DNA of 59,861 nt. It comes from Phycisphaerales bacterium (GTDB lineage Bacteria; Planctomycetota; Phycisphaerae; Phycisphaerales; UBA1924). The first letter of the stretch is position 1. Every line of letters begins with the position of its first letter. Under the pieces are notes generated by a model, which saw nothing but the letters and a program-made list of their open reading frames with translations, did no database searches and was not told the DNA's origin. The DNA lies in contig JAGQOH010000012.1 of assembly GCA_020427635.1 (NCBI GenBank), forward strand, positions 1 through 59,861, written 5' to 3'. This document shows positions 18,385 to 29,064 of the stretch, one piece after another. The position numbers were made by a program, and so were the translations under genes.

Positions 18385-20265
18385 TCATTTCGGGTTGTCC
18401 GATTTCAGCTTTGGCGTCGCTGTCTGTAGCGGCACCACGTACCCCGCCTGCGTGCCACTCTCCGTGGTCGATGGCGCTTCACGCTCTGCAATGGCAGGCA
18501 CCTCCACGCGATCGACTGCCCCATCACCCGAGAGCTCCGGGCGATCCTCAACCTCAGCTTGTGCCATGCCCCGCACAATCGCCAGGCTCAGTCGGTCTGA
18601 CTCAGGCAAGAACTGCGCGTCTATTCCCCCCGCTTCGACGATCGCGCACAGCGCCCCGACCACCTGCGAATACGTCATGTCGAACCCGGGCGCGGGATGT
18701 TCCGGCGTGGATTCATGCGCGAAGAGCTCAATCACCCGGTCGAGCGCCGGCGCCACATCCGCCTCCTGCGCCCGCCCTGTGATGGGGTCGCGGTACATCG
18801 TCCGCACAGGCTCTGCGGACGACGAGGCGTTCATCATCAGACGCCCGTCCCAGCCCCGCACAAACAGCGGGCGACTCAGTTCAACATCGTCACCCAACAC
18901 CACAATGCGCGGCGTGTGCTGTTGCGTGACGTAGATCAATGGGTGCGCGGATGGGGCCTGATGCAACTCGAACTTGCCCGCGAGTTGCCGCCTCCGCACC
19001 GTCGGGTCGTTGAGTTCCTCGAGCGCTTCATACGCCGCGATGCGGAGCTCAACATCTTCGCTGTCCAGCATCTGGCGGAGATACCGGTTCACGCGCCCGT
19101 CGACGGGCAGGCGAGCCATCAGACGAATCGCGTCGGCGCGCTCTGCGGGGGCTCCGCTTGCGACGACGCCTTCCAAGGGCTCCCTCGCGAGTGCATCGCC
19201 CAGATAGCCCCCCACCTCAATCGCGGTCATCCGCGGCCGCAACTCCGGATGGTCATAGAGGGGGCGCACAAACGGGATCGCCACCGGGCCCAGCGCCCGA
19301 AGGCACCAGCTGAGATCTTCACTTAGCTCCGGTTGTTGGACCATCGATTGCGCATACCGCTGCGCCCAGTCCTCTTTGAATGCCTGATCAATCCGTGTGA
19401 AGTTCACCAGCTTCAGGAACTCTTCCGGACGAGCCCGCCACCTGGCCGGCACCGTGAGTTCGATCGCTTCGTCATTGAGTCCGCGCGCGACGGCCTCGCG
19501 CCCCTGCCTCGGGAACGCGGTGTTCAGCGCGCGCACGATCTCGCGGGCGCGCGAGTGCGATGGATTGTCCAGCTGCACCGTGATCGATCGCGGGTTGGAC
19601 ATCTCCCCGCCATCGAGCACGCGCCCGACGACCTCATCCGGCGTGACATCGCTCGAGTTCGCATCGGCAAAGGGATTCAGGAAGATCGGCCCACGTGCGC
19701 GTGCGATCGGCAGCACGTCCGGGCCCGTCGGATTGGCGAGCCCCGGACGCAGGTCGGTCGTCCAAAGCGTGCCGCCACTCAGGCTCGAGGTGGCGCTTCC
19801 GGGCAACGCCGAGACACGAACGTCAAACTTCGTCCCTACTGGAGCCCCGGGTGGTGCCATCGCCTGCACCAGCACGACCGCGGTGTTCGGGTCGTCGATC
19901 AGTTGGCCTGGCGTGATGTCTTTCAGTCGCCCGGAAAGCTCGGTGCCGACACCCATCCGGCGCATCTCGGCTTCGAGGGTCGCGCGGATCGACTGGGGCA
20001 CGTCGCCCGACCCCGTGCCGTCGAGCCCAACTACCAAGCCATACCCAGAAACCACCACCGGCTCGAGTCCGCGGATCGTGACCTCGGACCCCACGGTGCC
20101 ACGAAGCACCACCGGCAGGTCGCGCACGATTGGCGCTCGCTCAGGGCGCTTCGGACGCCCCGAACTGGAGCAGCCCTGGACCCCAATCGCCAGGCCAAGG
20201 CTGACCAAGACCGCCAGGCCGAGCAGGCGGCCCGTTCTCTCATCACGACGCAGTTTTGTCCGCAT
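18385..20265 (-). CDS. FlgI (P-ring)-domain lipoprotein with alpha-helical repeats
   Basis: A 626-residue lipoprotein: charged N-terminus, hydrophobic core and lipobox (LGLAIGVQGC, Cys about residue 32). Residues 65-300 resemble FlgI, the flagellar P-ring protein: IRGLEPVVVSGYGLVVGLDGTGSGD, AVVLVQAMAPPGAPVGTKFDVRVSALPGS and a TVQLDNPS motif. Residues 330-450 look like HEAT-type repeats (RADAIRLMARLPVDGRVNRYLRQML; ELRIAAYEALEELNDP). FlgI is normally not a lipoprotein and has about 370 residues, and no flagellar gene is nearby. I infer a diverged ring-forming or peptidoglycan-associated envelope protein. Start ATG 20265; a weak TAGAGT box lies seven bases upstream. Confidence 0.65.
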   Translation of the reverse strand: MRTKLRRDERTGRLLGLAVLVSLGLAIGVQGCSSSGRPKRPERAPIVRDLPVVLRGTVGSEVTIRGLEPVVVSGYGLVVGLDGTGSGDVPQSIRATLEAEMRRMGVGTELSGRLKDITPGQLIDDPNTAVVLVQAMAPPGAPVGTKFDVRVSALPGSATSSLSGGTLWTTDLRPGLANPTGPDVLPIARARGPIFLNPFADANSSDVTPDEVVGRVLDGGEMSNPRSITVQLDNPSHSRAREIVRALNTAFPRQGREAVARGLNDEAIELTVPARWRARPEEFLKLVNFTRIDQAFKEDWAQRYAQSMVQQPELSEDLSWCLRALGPVAIPFVRPLYDHPELRPRMTAIEVGGYLGDALAREPLEGVVASGAPAERADAIRLMARLPVDGRVNRYLRQMLDSEDVELRIAAYEALEELNDPTVRRRQLAGKFELHQAPSAHPLIYVTQQHTPRIVVLGDDVELSRPLFVRGWDGRLMMNASSSAEPVRTMYRDPITGRAQEADVAPALDRVIELFAHESTPEHPAPGFDMTYSQVVGALCAIVEAGGIDAQFLPESDRLSLAIVRGMAQAEVEDRPELSGDGAVDRVEVPAIAEREAPSTTESGTQAGYVVPLQTATPKLKSDNPK

Positions 20266-20360
20266 GGGCAAGACTCTAGCACTCGGGGCCTCGCAAAGCG
20301 GCCCACCCCGCTGGCGACCCTCAAGGCCACCTATACGTTCACCCGTTCCCCGGGGGTCCC

Positions 20361-21059
20361 TCAGTGGGCGCCGACCGGGTGGCTCGACGCCAGCGCAAGC
20401 GTCTGCTGGACCATCTCGCCAATGCCCTGGTCGACCTCATGGATCTTCGCTTCGCCATACATGTACGCAGGCGAGGTCACCACCCGCGCGCCGTCGTCGA
20501 CAAACGCCCGCGTCACAGGCGTGTCGACGTGCATCGCGCCCATCGCCTTGATCGCGCCCGCAGTGTTCTCATCGTCGCCGATCGTGAGCGTGCAGCCGGG
20601 CCCGCCCGACGCCTTGCCGAGCACCTTCGCCAGGAGCACCGGCGCGATGCAGCACGCCCCGATGGGCTTGCCCGCCTGGTTGAACTCCTTGATCGTCCGC
20701 TCGACCTCGGGCTCGACCTGGCACTCGGCGCCCATTTGTGCAAAATTACACAGGTTCTTCGCGGCCCCGAACCCGCCCGGGAAGAACACGGCGTCGTAGT
20801 CATTGGCCTTCAGTTGGGCGAGCGGATGAATCTTCCCCCGCGCGATCCGCGCTGCCTCCGCCAGCACGCGCCGCTTCTCCGCGTGCTTGCCCGTCGCGTG
20901 ATTCACCGACTCAGCCTCGATATCCGGCGCGAAGCATTCGTAGTGTGCGCCCGCCTGCGAAATGTGCCGAAGCACGCTCACTGCCTCGTGGATCTCCGAG
21001 CCGTCGTACACACCGCAACCGGAGAGCACGACTGCCACATTGGCCTTTGGTTTCGTCAT
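20361..21059 (-). CDS. elbB: Isoprenoid biosynthesis glyoxalase ElbB
   Basis: A 232-residue member of the DJ-1/PfpI-like ElbB family, a small glyoxalase linked genetically to isoprenoid synthesis. It has VAVVLSGCGVYDGSEIHEAV at the start, DAVFFPGGFGAAKNL and the nucleophile elbow GKPIGACCIAPVLLAK, and ends with VTSPAYMYGEAKIHEVDQGI. ATG 21059 has AAGGAGG six bases upstream; a GTG one codon earlier is less likely. It lies 11 bases after the pseudopilin gene in the same direction, so the two may share a transcript. Confidence 0.93.
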   Translation of the reverse strand: MTKPKANVAVVLSGCGVYDGSEIHEAVSVLRHISQAGAHYECFAPDIEAESVNHATGKHAEKRRVLAEAARIARGKIHPLAQLKANDYDAVFFPGGFGAAKNLCNFAQMGAECQVEPEVERTIKEFNQAGKPIGACCIAPVLLAKVLGKASGGPGCTLTIGDDENTAGAIKAMGAMHVDTPVTRAFVDDGARVVTSPAYMYGEAKIHEVDQGIGEMVQQTLALASSHPVGAH

Positions 21060-21070
21060 CACTTGCCTCC

Positions 21071-23023
<1,953 letters not shown>

Positions 23024-23026
23024 AAC

Positions 23027-24091
23027 TCATCCGCCCCTCTTCTGCCTGCTCCGCATATCAAGGAACGCTCGTTCCTCATCTGTGAGGCTGTGCATGCCTT
23101 CATTGGCGACCTTGGCCAGCAGCGCATCCTCGCGCGCTTCCTCTTGTGCCGATGGCCCGCCGCGCACGCGCTTCGCTCGCTTGGCCTTGGGCGATTTGGC
23201 TCTGGGCGGGCCAAAGATGTCAAAGAAATCTTCGAGCCAGTGGATGTTGCGGATGAAGATGAAGCCGGCAAGGGCCCCGCCAATGTGCGCTGCATCGCCA
23301 CCGGCGTTCATTCCGCCGCGCAGCAGATTGAATGCCGCAAGCCCGGTCATCAAATACGCGCCAGTCGACACGCGCATGGGCACGAAGCCCATGAAAAGCA
23401 TGGTCGCATCGCGAGCAACAAACGCTGAGGCGATCAGCACGCCGAACACACCTGCAGATGCGCCAATAAGCGATGTATAGGGCCCGGCGTTCAAGAACCC
23501 AACCAGATTCAGCAGCAAGTACGAAAACGCCCCAAAGATCCCGCACGTCAGATAGAACGCCAGGAACCGCTTACGCGTGCGCAGCGCCTGCTCCACGATC
23601 GGGCCAAAGAAGAACAGCCCGATCATGTTGAACAGCAAGTGGTCGATGCGCCCATGCTCATGCAGAAACTGGAACGTGATGAACCGCCATACCTCCAAGC
23701 GCATGAACGCGGTGTAGGTTGAAAACAGGCCGCGCGCCTCGATCGGGTCGTAGTACCGCACTACCTGCGTGCCGACCTGCTGATTCGTGCCTTTGATGAC
23801 GATCGGGGCGGCAATGGTCGTCCCGCGCGGATACACCTGGCCCGCCGGCGCCTTGGGTGCCCGCGCCTCGAGCGCTTGCTGGCCCGGATCAACCTGCACT
23901 TGGGGCAGCCCCGCACGAACGGGCGTCGTCTCAAACTTCCCCAGCATGCCATCGATCGCGAACACCGCCACGTTGATGATGATCAGCATTGTCACCATCG
24001 ACATCGAGCGCAACCCGGGATGCCCAAGCATCGCCGAGGCGCCGGTTCGCTGCGGCTTCGAGCGCACATAGTCGCGATCGTAGATGCCCAT
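23027..24091 (-). CDS. Rhomboid family intramembrane serine protease
   Basis: A 354-residue polytopic protease that cleaves membrane segments within the bilayer. It starts with MGIYDRDYVRSKPQRTG, common in planctomycete rhomboids, has a first span at 31-48 and a 75-residue periplasmic insert, then the core: HLLFNMIGLFFFG (His151 and Asn155), the nucleophile in LIGASAGVFGVLIAS (Ser212) and the partner His269 in DAAHIGGALAGFIF. The cytoplasmic tail ends with an approximately 35-residue motif (LLAKVANEGMHSLTDEERAFLD) that is also present in the adjacent site-2 protease. The gene lies 41 bases after that protease in the same direction. Confidence 0.92.
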   Translation of the reverse strand: MGIYDRDYVRSKPQRTGASAMLGHPGLRSMSMVTMLIIINVAVFAIDGMLGKFETTPVRAGLPQVQVDPGQQALEARAPKAPAGQVYPRGTTIAAPIVIKGTNQQVGTQVVRYYDPIEARGLFSTYTAFMRLEVWRFITFQFLHEHGRIDHLLFNMIGLFFFGPIVEQALRTRKRFLAFYLTCGIFGAFSYLLLNLVGFLNAGPYTSLIGASAGVFGVLIASAFVARDATMLFMGFVPMRVSTGAYLMTGLAAFNLLRGGMNAGGDAAHIGGALAGFIFIRNIHWLEDFFDIFGPPRAKSPKAKRAKRVRGGPSAQEEAREDALLAKVANEGMHSLTDEERAFLDMRSRQKRGG

Positions 24092-24132
24092 GCCTGTGCG
24101 GATTCCTTCCCGATGTCACACGCCGCTGGTCG

Positions 24133-25242
24133 TTACACGTCCCGGCGCGTCTTCGACATCCGATCCAGAAGCTTGCGCTCCGCGCGCGTGATGCTGCCCA
24201 TCCCCTCGCGCGAAATCTTGTCCAGAATACGGTCCATTTCTTCCTGATCTTTCGCTTCGCGCGCCTCGCGCTTTCGCGCCGCAGGCGAGGCCCCGCCGCT
24301 GCCATGCCCATAGCCCGTCCGCCCCGTGGCCAGCCCCGCGATCGGGTCACTCGGCACGAATCCGGTCAGTTCATCGATCGCCTTCACACGCTGCCGCTCC
24401 ATCCAGCAAGTCAGGCCGGCAAAGATCGCAATCGCCATCAGCATCGACTGACTCCAGACCACCGCAAAGATGCACAGTCCCACTGCGCCGATGAGCCCCG
24501 TATTGACCGCAAGCTCCATCGAGCGCTTGTAGCCCACGTTGCGCCACAGGATGGCCTGCAGCATGCGCCCCCCGTCGAGCGGGAACATGGGCAGCAGCAC
24601 ATTGAATGCGAGGATGACGAAATTTACATAGTGCGCCCAGAACAGTGCCACCAAGCCTGTGGTCGCCCAATTGCTCCCGCCCTGAATCGCCGCCGCCGCG
24701 GCACTGGGCATGAACGGGTGAAACAGGATCTGGTCGCCGAGCCCAAGCGCGAGCATGGCGCCTGCAAACACCGGGATCAGCAGCACATTCACCGCCGGCC
24801 CGCCGATCGTCGTGATCAGATTGCCCTTCCATGTGTCAGGCGGCTGCACAAGCGCCAGCCCGCCGAAGGGCAGCATGACGATTCGATCCGCCCCGCCGCC
24901 AACCCATCGACAAGCAAAGCAGTGCCCGAATTCGTGCAGCAGCACGATCATGAACAGCGCAAACATCGTCAGCGCGCTGAACGCCAGGTCCATCCACCCG
25001 CGCATCGAGAAGTTCGAGATCGACGACACGACATACAGCACCATGAACAGCACGGTCGCCAGGTGAATCCGCACGTCGATCCCGAACGCGCGCCCCACCT
25101 TCACCGACCAACCGAGGGGGTTGTCCCAGTTCTCGACCAAGTTCGCGGGCCATCGCGTGCGCCACCCGCCGACGGTGCCGTCCCCACGCCCGCGCGGGCG
25201 CTGGTCATCCTCATCTTCGAAGTTGTGCAGCTTGAAGGTCAT
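24133..25242 (-). CDS. Site-2 protease family (M50) membrane metalloprotease
   Basis: A 369-residue polytopic zinc metalloprotease. The catalytic helix LLHEFGHCFACRWVGG gives His103, Glu104 and His107, and NVLLPMFPLDGGRMLQ supplies the third ligand in the LDG motif near residue 222. The N-terminal 45 residues are charged and cytoplasmic. No PDZ or CBS domain is seen, so the group is the simple S2P type. The tail ILDKISREGMGSITRAERKLLDRMSK matches the rhomboid tail next to it. Such enzymes act in regulated intramembrane proteolysis of anti-sigma factors and similar proteins. The upstream gap to the divergent MlaF gene is 134 bases. Confidence 0.9.
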   Translation of the reverse strand: MTFKLHNFEDEDDQRPRGRGDGTVGGWRTRWPANLVENWDNPLGWSVKVGRAFGIDVRIHLATVLFMVLYVVSSISNFSMRGWMDLAFSALTMFALFMIVLLHEFGHCFACRWVGGGADRIVMLPFGGLALVQPPDTWKGNLITTIGGPAVNVLLIPVFAGAMLALGLGDQILFHPFMPSAAAAAIQGGSNWATTGLVALFWAHYVNFVILAFNVLLPMFPLDGGRMLQAILWRNVGYKRSMELAVNTGLIGAVGLCIFAVVWSQSMLMAIAIFAGLTCWMERQRVKAIDELTGFVPSDPIAGLATGRTGYGHGSGGASPAARKREAREAKDQEEMDRILDKISREGMGSITRAERKLLDRMSKTRRDV

Positions 25243-25376
25243 CGTGATCTGCTACCGCCTGGCGCGTCACACGACGCGAACCCTGTCTCCCCATCGACCA
25301 GTTCGCCCGCGATCGTGGAACTGTTCATTTTTTCGCCGGCACTGGCCCCGCGACGCTAACCGGGCCATCATAGGGC

Positions 25377-26321
25377 GTGCCCGAAGCCGCCCACATCGAC
25401 CATGCCTCATCGCCCGACGCGCCCGCGCCGACCGGGCCGGTCGTCGAGCTCCGCGCCCTCCGCAAGCGCTTCGGCAAGCAGGTCGTGCTCGATGGCATCG
25501 ATCTCTCCATCGAGCGAGGCAAGACGACCGTCATCCTGGGCCCGTCCGGCTCGGGCAAGAGCGTGCTCCTGAAGTGCATTGTGGGTCTGCTGCGCCCGGA
25601 CAGCGGCGAGGTGTCCTTCTGTGGGCAGCGCATCGACAATCTCTCGGAATCACGATACGCGCGCATTCGAAGACATATCGGCTTCGTCTTTCAGCTCTCG
25701 GCTCTGTTTGATTCGATGGACGTATTCGAGAACCTTGCGTTCCCATTCCGCGAGCACACCAATCTCAAAGAGACAGAAATCCGCCGACGGGTGATCCGAG
25801 CTTTGCGCCTGGTCGACCTGCGCGACATCGAATACAAGCTCCCCGCCCAGCTGTCGGGTGGTCAGCAAAAGCGCGTCGCGGTCGCGCGCGCAATCATCCA
25901 GGAACCTGAACTCGTGCTCTACGACGAGCCGACCACAGGCCTCGATCCCGTGCGGGCACAAGGCATCAACGCCCTCATACGCAAGCTGCAGCGCGAACTG
26001 GGCGTCACGAGCATCATCGTCACGCACGACCTCGAAAGCGCTCGAACGGTTGGCGATCGGGTGCTGCTGCTCTATGGCGGCAAGTTCATCGCCGACGGTA
26101 CCTTTCAGGACGTGTCCACCTCGACCGATCCGCAAGTCCACGCCTTCTTCTCAGGCAAGGCAGAGACGCGCGACTCCATTGAAGCCGAGCATCATTCGCA
26201 CGTACTCGCGCTTTCAACCGCAAAGCTACCCTCGACCGCGACGCCTGTTGCCCAAGAGCCCCCCATCGCAGAAGATGCCGGCGAACCTGCACCATCCGAT
26301 CCCCGCACGGACGCCTCCTGA
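25377..26321 (+). CDS. MlaF-like ABC transporter ATPase
   Basis: A 314-residue ATP-binding subunit of the phospholipid (Mla) or MCE-type ABC importer. Walker A is GPSGSGKS at 55-62, the signature is LSGGQQKRVAVARAI near 166, Walker B is LVLYDEPTTGLDP near 188 and the H-loop is IIVTHDLESA. The N-terminal 20 residues are Pro/Ala-rich and the last 60 (from about 255) are extra and likely disordered. The only in-frame start is GTG 25377. The next gene starts at the base after its stop. A permease (MlaE) is not adjacent. Confidence 0.9.
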   Translation: MPEAAHIDHASSPDAPAPTGPVVELRALRKRFGKQVVLDGIDLSIERGKTTVILGPSGSGKSVLLKCIVGLLRPDSGEVSFCGQRIDNLSESRYARIRRHIGFVFQLSALFDSMDVFENLAFPFREHTNLKETEIRRRVIRALRLVDLRDIEYKLPAQLSGGQQKRVAVARAIIQEPELVLYDEPTTGLDPVRAQGINALIRKLQRELGVTSIIVTHDLESARTVGDRVLLLYGGKFIADGTFQDVSTSTDPQVHAFFSGKAETRDSIEAEHHSHVLALSTAKLPSTATPVAQEPPIAEDAGEPAPSDPRTDAS

Positions 26322-27335
26322 ATGTCGCACACGCGCAACATCGTCGTCGGTCTCACCGGCATCCTTGGCTTGGTTGGCCTTGCAGCCATGCTCATGATCT
26401 TTGGCGAACTGCGCTTTAGCCGACCCGATCGCTACGACATCAAGCTGATTCTCAACAACGCCGCGGGCGTCTCGCCTGGCTCTGCGGTCACGCTCAACGG
26501 CATCAAGGTTGGCGAGGTCACCCACACTTCGACGGGCCAAAACCCCCGCGCGGGCGTCGAAGTCGATCTCGCGATCAATCGCCACGTCAAGATCCCCCGC
26601 GATGTCCAGGTGCGCATCAGCGCGGACCTCATTGGCGAAACGCGCCTCGCCCTCGAGACGCGCCCATTGCCCGAAGGCGCCGAAGATCCGGGCATGCTCG
26701 ATGCTGGCGATACGCTCACACGCACCGCAGGTGGCTTGGTCGATCAGATCGCGGGCCTGCTCGACACGCGCCTCGGTGGCATCACGGATGCGGCCCAATC
26801 CGTCGACCAGCTCGCCAAGACCTACACCCGCGTCGGCGAGCGCATGGAGGCCATCCTCACGCCGCCCACAGACAGCACGCCAAAAGACCAGCCCAACTTC
26901 TTCACAACGCTCGCCAATCTCGACGCCGCCATCACCGAGGCCCGCACGTGGCTTGGCGACGACCAACTCGCGACCAACATCAAGGACAGCGCCGCCAAGG
27001 CCTCCGCGACCTTCGACCGCCTCGACGCCGCCATCGAAACCTGGCAGCAAACCGCGCGCGATCTCTCCACGCGCACCGCGCAGACCACCGAGCGCATCGA
27101 CCAGGGCGTCGACGCCTTCATCGCCACGGCGCAGCAACTCTCGGCATCACTCGCAGAGGCGCAGTTGCTCATCGAGCAGGTTCACCAGGGCGACGGCACG
27201 GTCGCAATGCTCCTGCATAATCCCGATCTCTACCGCTCACTCAACGACGCCGCGGTGCGCCTCGAACGCACGCTTGCTGAAGCACAGCGCCTCATGGAGA
27301 AGTACCGCACGGAAGGTATTCCCGTGAACTTCTGA
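26322..27335 (+). CDS. MlaD/MCE domain protein
   Basis: A 337-residue periplasmic substrate-binding component with one N-terminal anchor (VVGLTGILGLVGLAAMLMIF). The MCE domain spans about 36-120: YDIKLILNNAAGVSPGSAVTLNGIKVGEVTHTS and ISADLIGETRLALETRP. The rest is a long helical region rich in Ala/Thr (about 135-330) with YTRVGERMEAIL and LSASLAEAQLLIEQVHQGDGTVAMLLHNPDLYRSLNDAAVRLERTL, the usual MCE C-terminal helix. It likely forms a hexameric tube for lipids and works with the ATPase encoded just before it. Start is ATG 26322, directly after the TGA. Confidence 0.9.
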   Translation: MSHTRNIVVGLTGILGLVGLAAMLMIFGELRFSRPDRYDIKLILNNAAGVSPGSAVTLNGIKVGEVTHTSTGQNPRAGVEVDLAINRHVKIPRDVQVRISADLIGETRLALETRPLPEGAEDPGMLDAGDTLTRTAGGLVDQIAGLLDTRLGGITDAAQSVDQLAKTYTRVGERMEAILTPPTDSTPKDQPNFFTTLANLDAAITEARTWLGDDQLATNIKDSAAKASATFDRLDAAIETWQQTARDLSTRTAQTTERIDQGVDAFIATAQQLSASLAEAQLLIEQVHQGDGTVAMLLHNPDLYRSLNDAAVRLERTLAEAQRLMEKYRTEGIPVNF

Positions 27336-27409
27336 ACCAGCCGAAGCGCGAGCGCGGGGGTACGACTTTGGCCTCAGTCGCCCAAAGGGCACCGAGTGCT
27401 TCTGAATCA

Positions 27410-27437
27410 AGTGCCTAGTGCCCAGTCCCCAGTGCCT
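27410..27437. repeat. Four 7-base degenerate repeats (AGTGCCT type)
   Basis: AGTGCCT, AGTGCCC, AGTCCCC and AGTGCCT stand head to tail. The block contains the stop codon and final codons of the MBL-fold gene (minus-strand residues KALGTGH). A matching block lies at the end of purN (32858-32885). I think of these as family-wide repeat junk that has replaced the original gene ends. Confidence 0.7.
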
Positions 27438-28338
27438 TCGTTTCTCCCAACTCCGCCTCGACCACGCGCGCCCGCTCCTCCCCCGCCGCGGCGATGAGAC
27501 GCTGCATAGGTTCGTCCATCGGCTCATCGCTCATGTGAAACGTCGAATGATGCACGGGCAACAGCTTCGTCGCCCCGCACGCTTTGAACATCGCCCATGC
27601 TTGCTCGGGAGTCGCGTGCGCATGCGTGCGCGGGTTATACGCGCCGATGCCGAACACCGCGAGGTCGAGCCCCTGCAACGCATCAAAGGCATGCGTCATA
27701 GCAGTATCGCCGGCGAACAGCGCCCCGCCCGCATCCCAGCGCACCACATACGACAGCGCCTTGCGATGGCGGTCCCAGGCGTGGCGCTCGCCGCGATGGT
27801 TGGGCTCCATTGATTCCACGCGCAGCCCGCACACGTCGGGCGTGTCCTGCGCACGCAGTTCGACCACGTCGCAAAAACCCTTGGGGATCAACCGCGCGCA
27901 ACCCTTGGGCACGACCACGGTCGTGCGCGCGTCAGCCAACACACGCAATGTCGGCCGATCCAGATGATCAAAGTGCGCGTGCGTGATCAGCAGCAGATCC
28001 GCCGCCCCCCGCAGCGCCTCGGCATGCACAGGCGCATCGCTCAATCGCCTGGGCCCAATCGTCCGCCCCGCGATGCGATAGCCAATCCGTTCGCTCAACA
28101 CCGGATCGACCAGCACATTCACACCGCCGCATCGCGCGAGCACTGACGCGTGCCCAAGCCACGCCACCGCGAACTGCTGCTGCAACATCTGCGCGCACAA
28201 TTGTGCCCCTGCATCACGACACCCGGAATGGCCCGACTTCGTGCGCACCGACGCCGCGACCGCGCGCGGGTATCGCCGTAACTGTGACTTCAGCGTTCGC
28301 GCTGTTCGTGCCGCGGGTTTGCGTTGAGCTTCTTCCAT
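27415..28338 (-). CDS. MBL-fold metal-dependent hydrolase (NAPE-PLD/UlaG-like)
   Basis: A 307-residue metallo-beta-lactamase-fold hydrolase. It opens with AWLGHASVLARCGGVNVLVDPVLSERI, the UlaG/NAPE-PLD type N-terminal strand, then the metal site ITHAHFDHLD, further ligands in VESMEPNHRGERHAW and LFAGDTAMTHAFDA, and HHSTFHMSDEPMDEP near the end. These enzymes act on phospholipids or lactones; the substrate is not clear. The last residues are coded by the 7-base repeat, so the natural end may have been altered. I choose ATG 28338 over a TTG 17 codons earlier; a TATGCT sequence lies 12 bases before it. Confidence 0.85.
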   Translation of the reverse strand: MEEAQRKPAARTARTLKSQLRRYPRAVAASVRTKSGHSGCRDAGAQLCAQMLQQQFAVAWLGHASVLARCGGVNVLVDPVLSERIGYRIAGRTIGPRRLSDAPVHAEALRGAADLLLITHAHFDHLDRPTLRVLADARTTVVVPKGCARLIPKGFCDVVELRAQDTPDVCGLRVESMEPNHRGERHAWDRHRKALSYVVRWDAGGALFAGDTAMTHAFDALQGLDLAVFGIGAYNPRTHAHATPEQAWAMFKACGATKLLPVHHSTFHMSDEPMDEPMQRLIAAAGEERARVVEAELGETKALGTGH

Positions 28339-28389
28339 GGAGACGCCCAGAGCATAGCGCGCCGCCCAACTGCCAATGCGACAGGTCAA

Positions 28390-28794
28390 TCACTCGAAGT
28401 CGTCGTGATCCACGATGCCCATCTGCCCCTCAGCCTTCATTGTGTTGGGGTCATACCCCTCCACATAGCTGCCAAGCTCGTCGGCATGCACGCCCTGCAC
28501 GATCACGTTGCCGTTCGCGTCGATGAGCGTGTACAGGGGGCCATCGGCGCCCATGTGCGTCTGGATCGTGAACTCGCGCCCCTCGAACGTGCCAAGCGAC
28601 TGGCCCAAGGGCTCATGGATCGCATGCACCCGGGACTGGGGCGCATCCTCACGCCCGAGGCTCGAGACCGCCTGGGTCTTGCTCGGATCAATCACGGAGG
28701 CGATCGCCAGGAACCCCACGGAAAACGCCAGCACCGCAAGCCACCGAAAGGCCGCCCGCGGGAAGGTCAGTTCGTTGGGGGTGTTCTGCTCCAT
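28390..28794 (-). CDS. Small membrane-anchored protein, unknown
   Basis: A 134-residue protein with a short cytoplasmic start, one membrane segment near 18-37 (WLAVLAFSVGFLAIASVID) and a periplasmic domain of about 90 residues containing FTIQTHMGADGPLYTLIDANGNVIVQGVHADEL, typical of a small beta-sheet planctomycete domain. It ends acidic (DHDDFE). Start ATG 28794 has GGGG nearby; ATG 28806 is four codons longer. Function unknown. Confidence 0.7.
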   Translation of the reverse strand: MEQNTPNELTFPRAAFRWLAVLAFSVGFLAIASVIDPSKTQAVSSLGREDAPQSRVHAIHEPLGQSLGTFEGREFTIQTHMGADGPLYTLIDANGNVIVQGVHADELGSYVEGYDPNTMKAEGQMGIVDHDDFE

Positions 28795-28806
28795 GTCCCC
28801 AATCAT

Positions 28807-28952
28807 CGGATATCCAACGCCTCCAGGCCACTCCGAATCGTCTGCCTGACCCGTGCAGGCCCGCCAGCCCCCGGCACGACGCCTCCAAGCCGCTACAATC
28901 CCGACCCCTCCGCCCGACCACGTGCGGCCCCGGAGGCCCGAATAGAGCCCTT
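28807..28952. other. Intergenic region before the tRNA
   Basis: A 146-base gap. It contains TACAAT at 28894-28899, about 54 bases before the tRNA 5' end, which could serve a tRNA transcript with a precursor leader. No other feature is seen. Confidence 0.35.
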
Positions 28953-29026
28953 GGCCCTATCGTCTAGCCAGGTCAGGACGCCAGGTTTTCATCCTGGAAA
29001 CCGGGGTTCGAATCCCCGTAGGGTCA
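28953..29026 (+). tRNA. tRNA-Glu (anticodon UUC)
   Basis: Cloverleaf drawn by hand. The acceptor stem is GGCCCTA (28953-28959) with TAGGGTC (29019-29025, one G-U) and A as discriminator. The D arm holds CTAGCCAGGTCAGGAC. The anticodon stem CCAGG pairs with CCTGG, with loop TTTTCAT placing TTC at the anticodon. The T stem GGGG/CCCC encloses TTCGAAT. CCA is not encoded. A five-base T run follows at 29028-29032. Confidence 0.95.
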
Positions 29027-29042
29027 CTTTTTCAACGCTCGG

Positions 29043-29064
29043 GCCGGGGGCGCAACACCCCGGC
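29043..29064. terminator. GC-rich hairpin between tRNA-Glu and ptsH
   Basis: GCCGGGG (29043-29049) pairs with CCCCGGC (29058-29064), immediately before the ptsH stop on the other strand. It lacks a T run on either side and is at best a weak shared terminator. Confidence 0.4.

Noticed and set aside
27410..27437. Possible CRISPR or tandem-repeat locus
   Set aside because: Units are only 7 bases, degenerate and without spacers.
28894..28899. TACAAT as the tRNA-Glu promoter
   Set aside because: It lies about 54 bases before the mature 5' end, too far for a typical short tRNA leader, though it may still be used; kept only as a note.
29028..29032. Five-T run after tRNA-Glu as an intrinsic terminator
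   Set aside because: No hairpin directly precedes the run other than the tRNA itself, so it is not a standard terminator.
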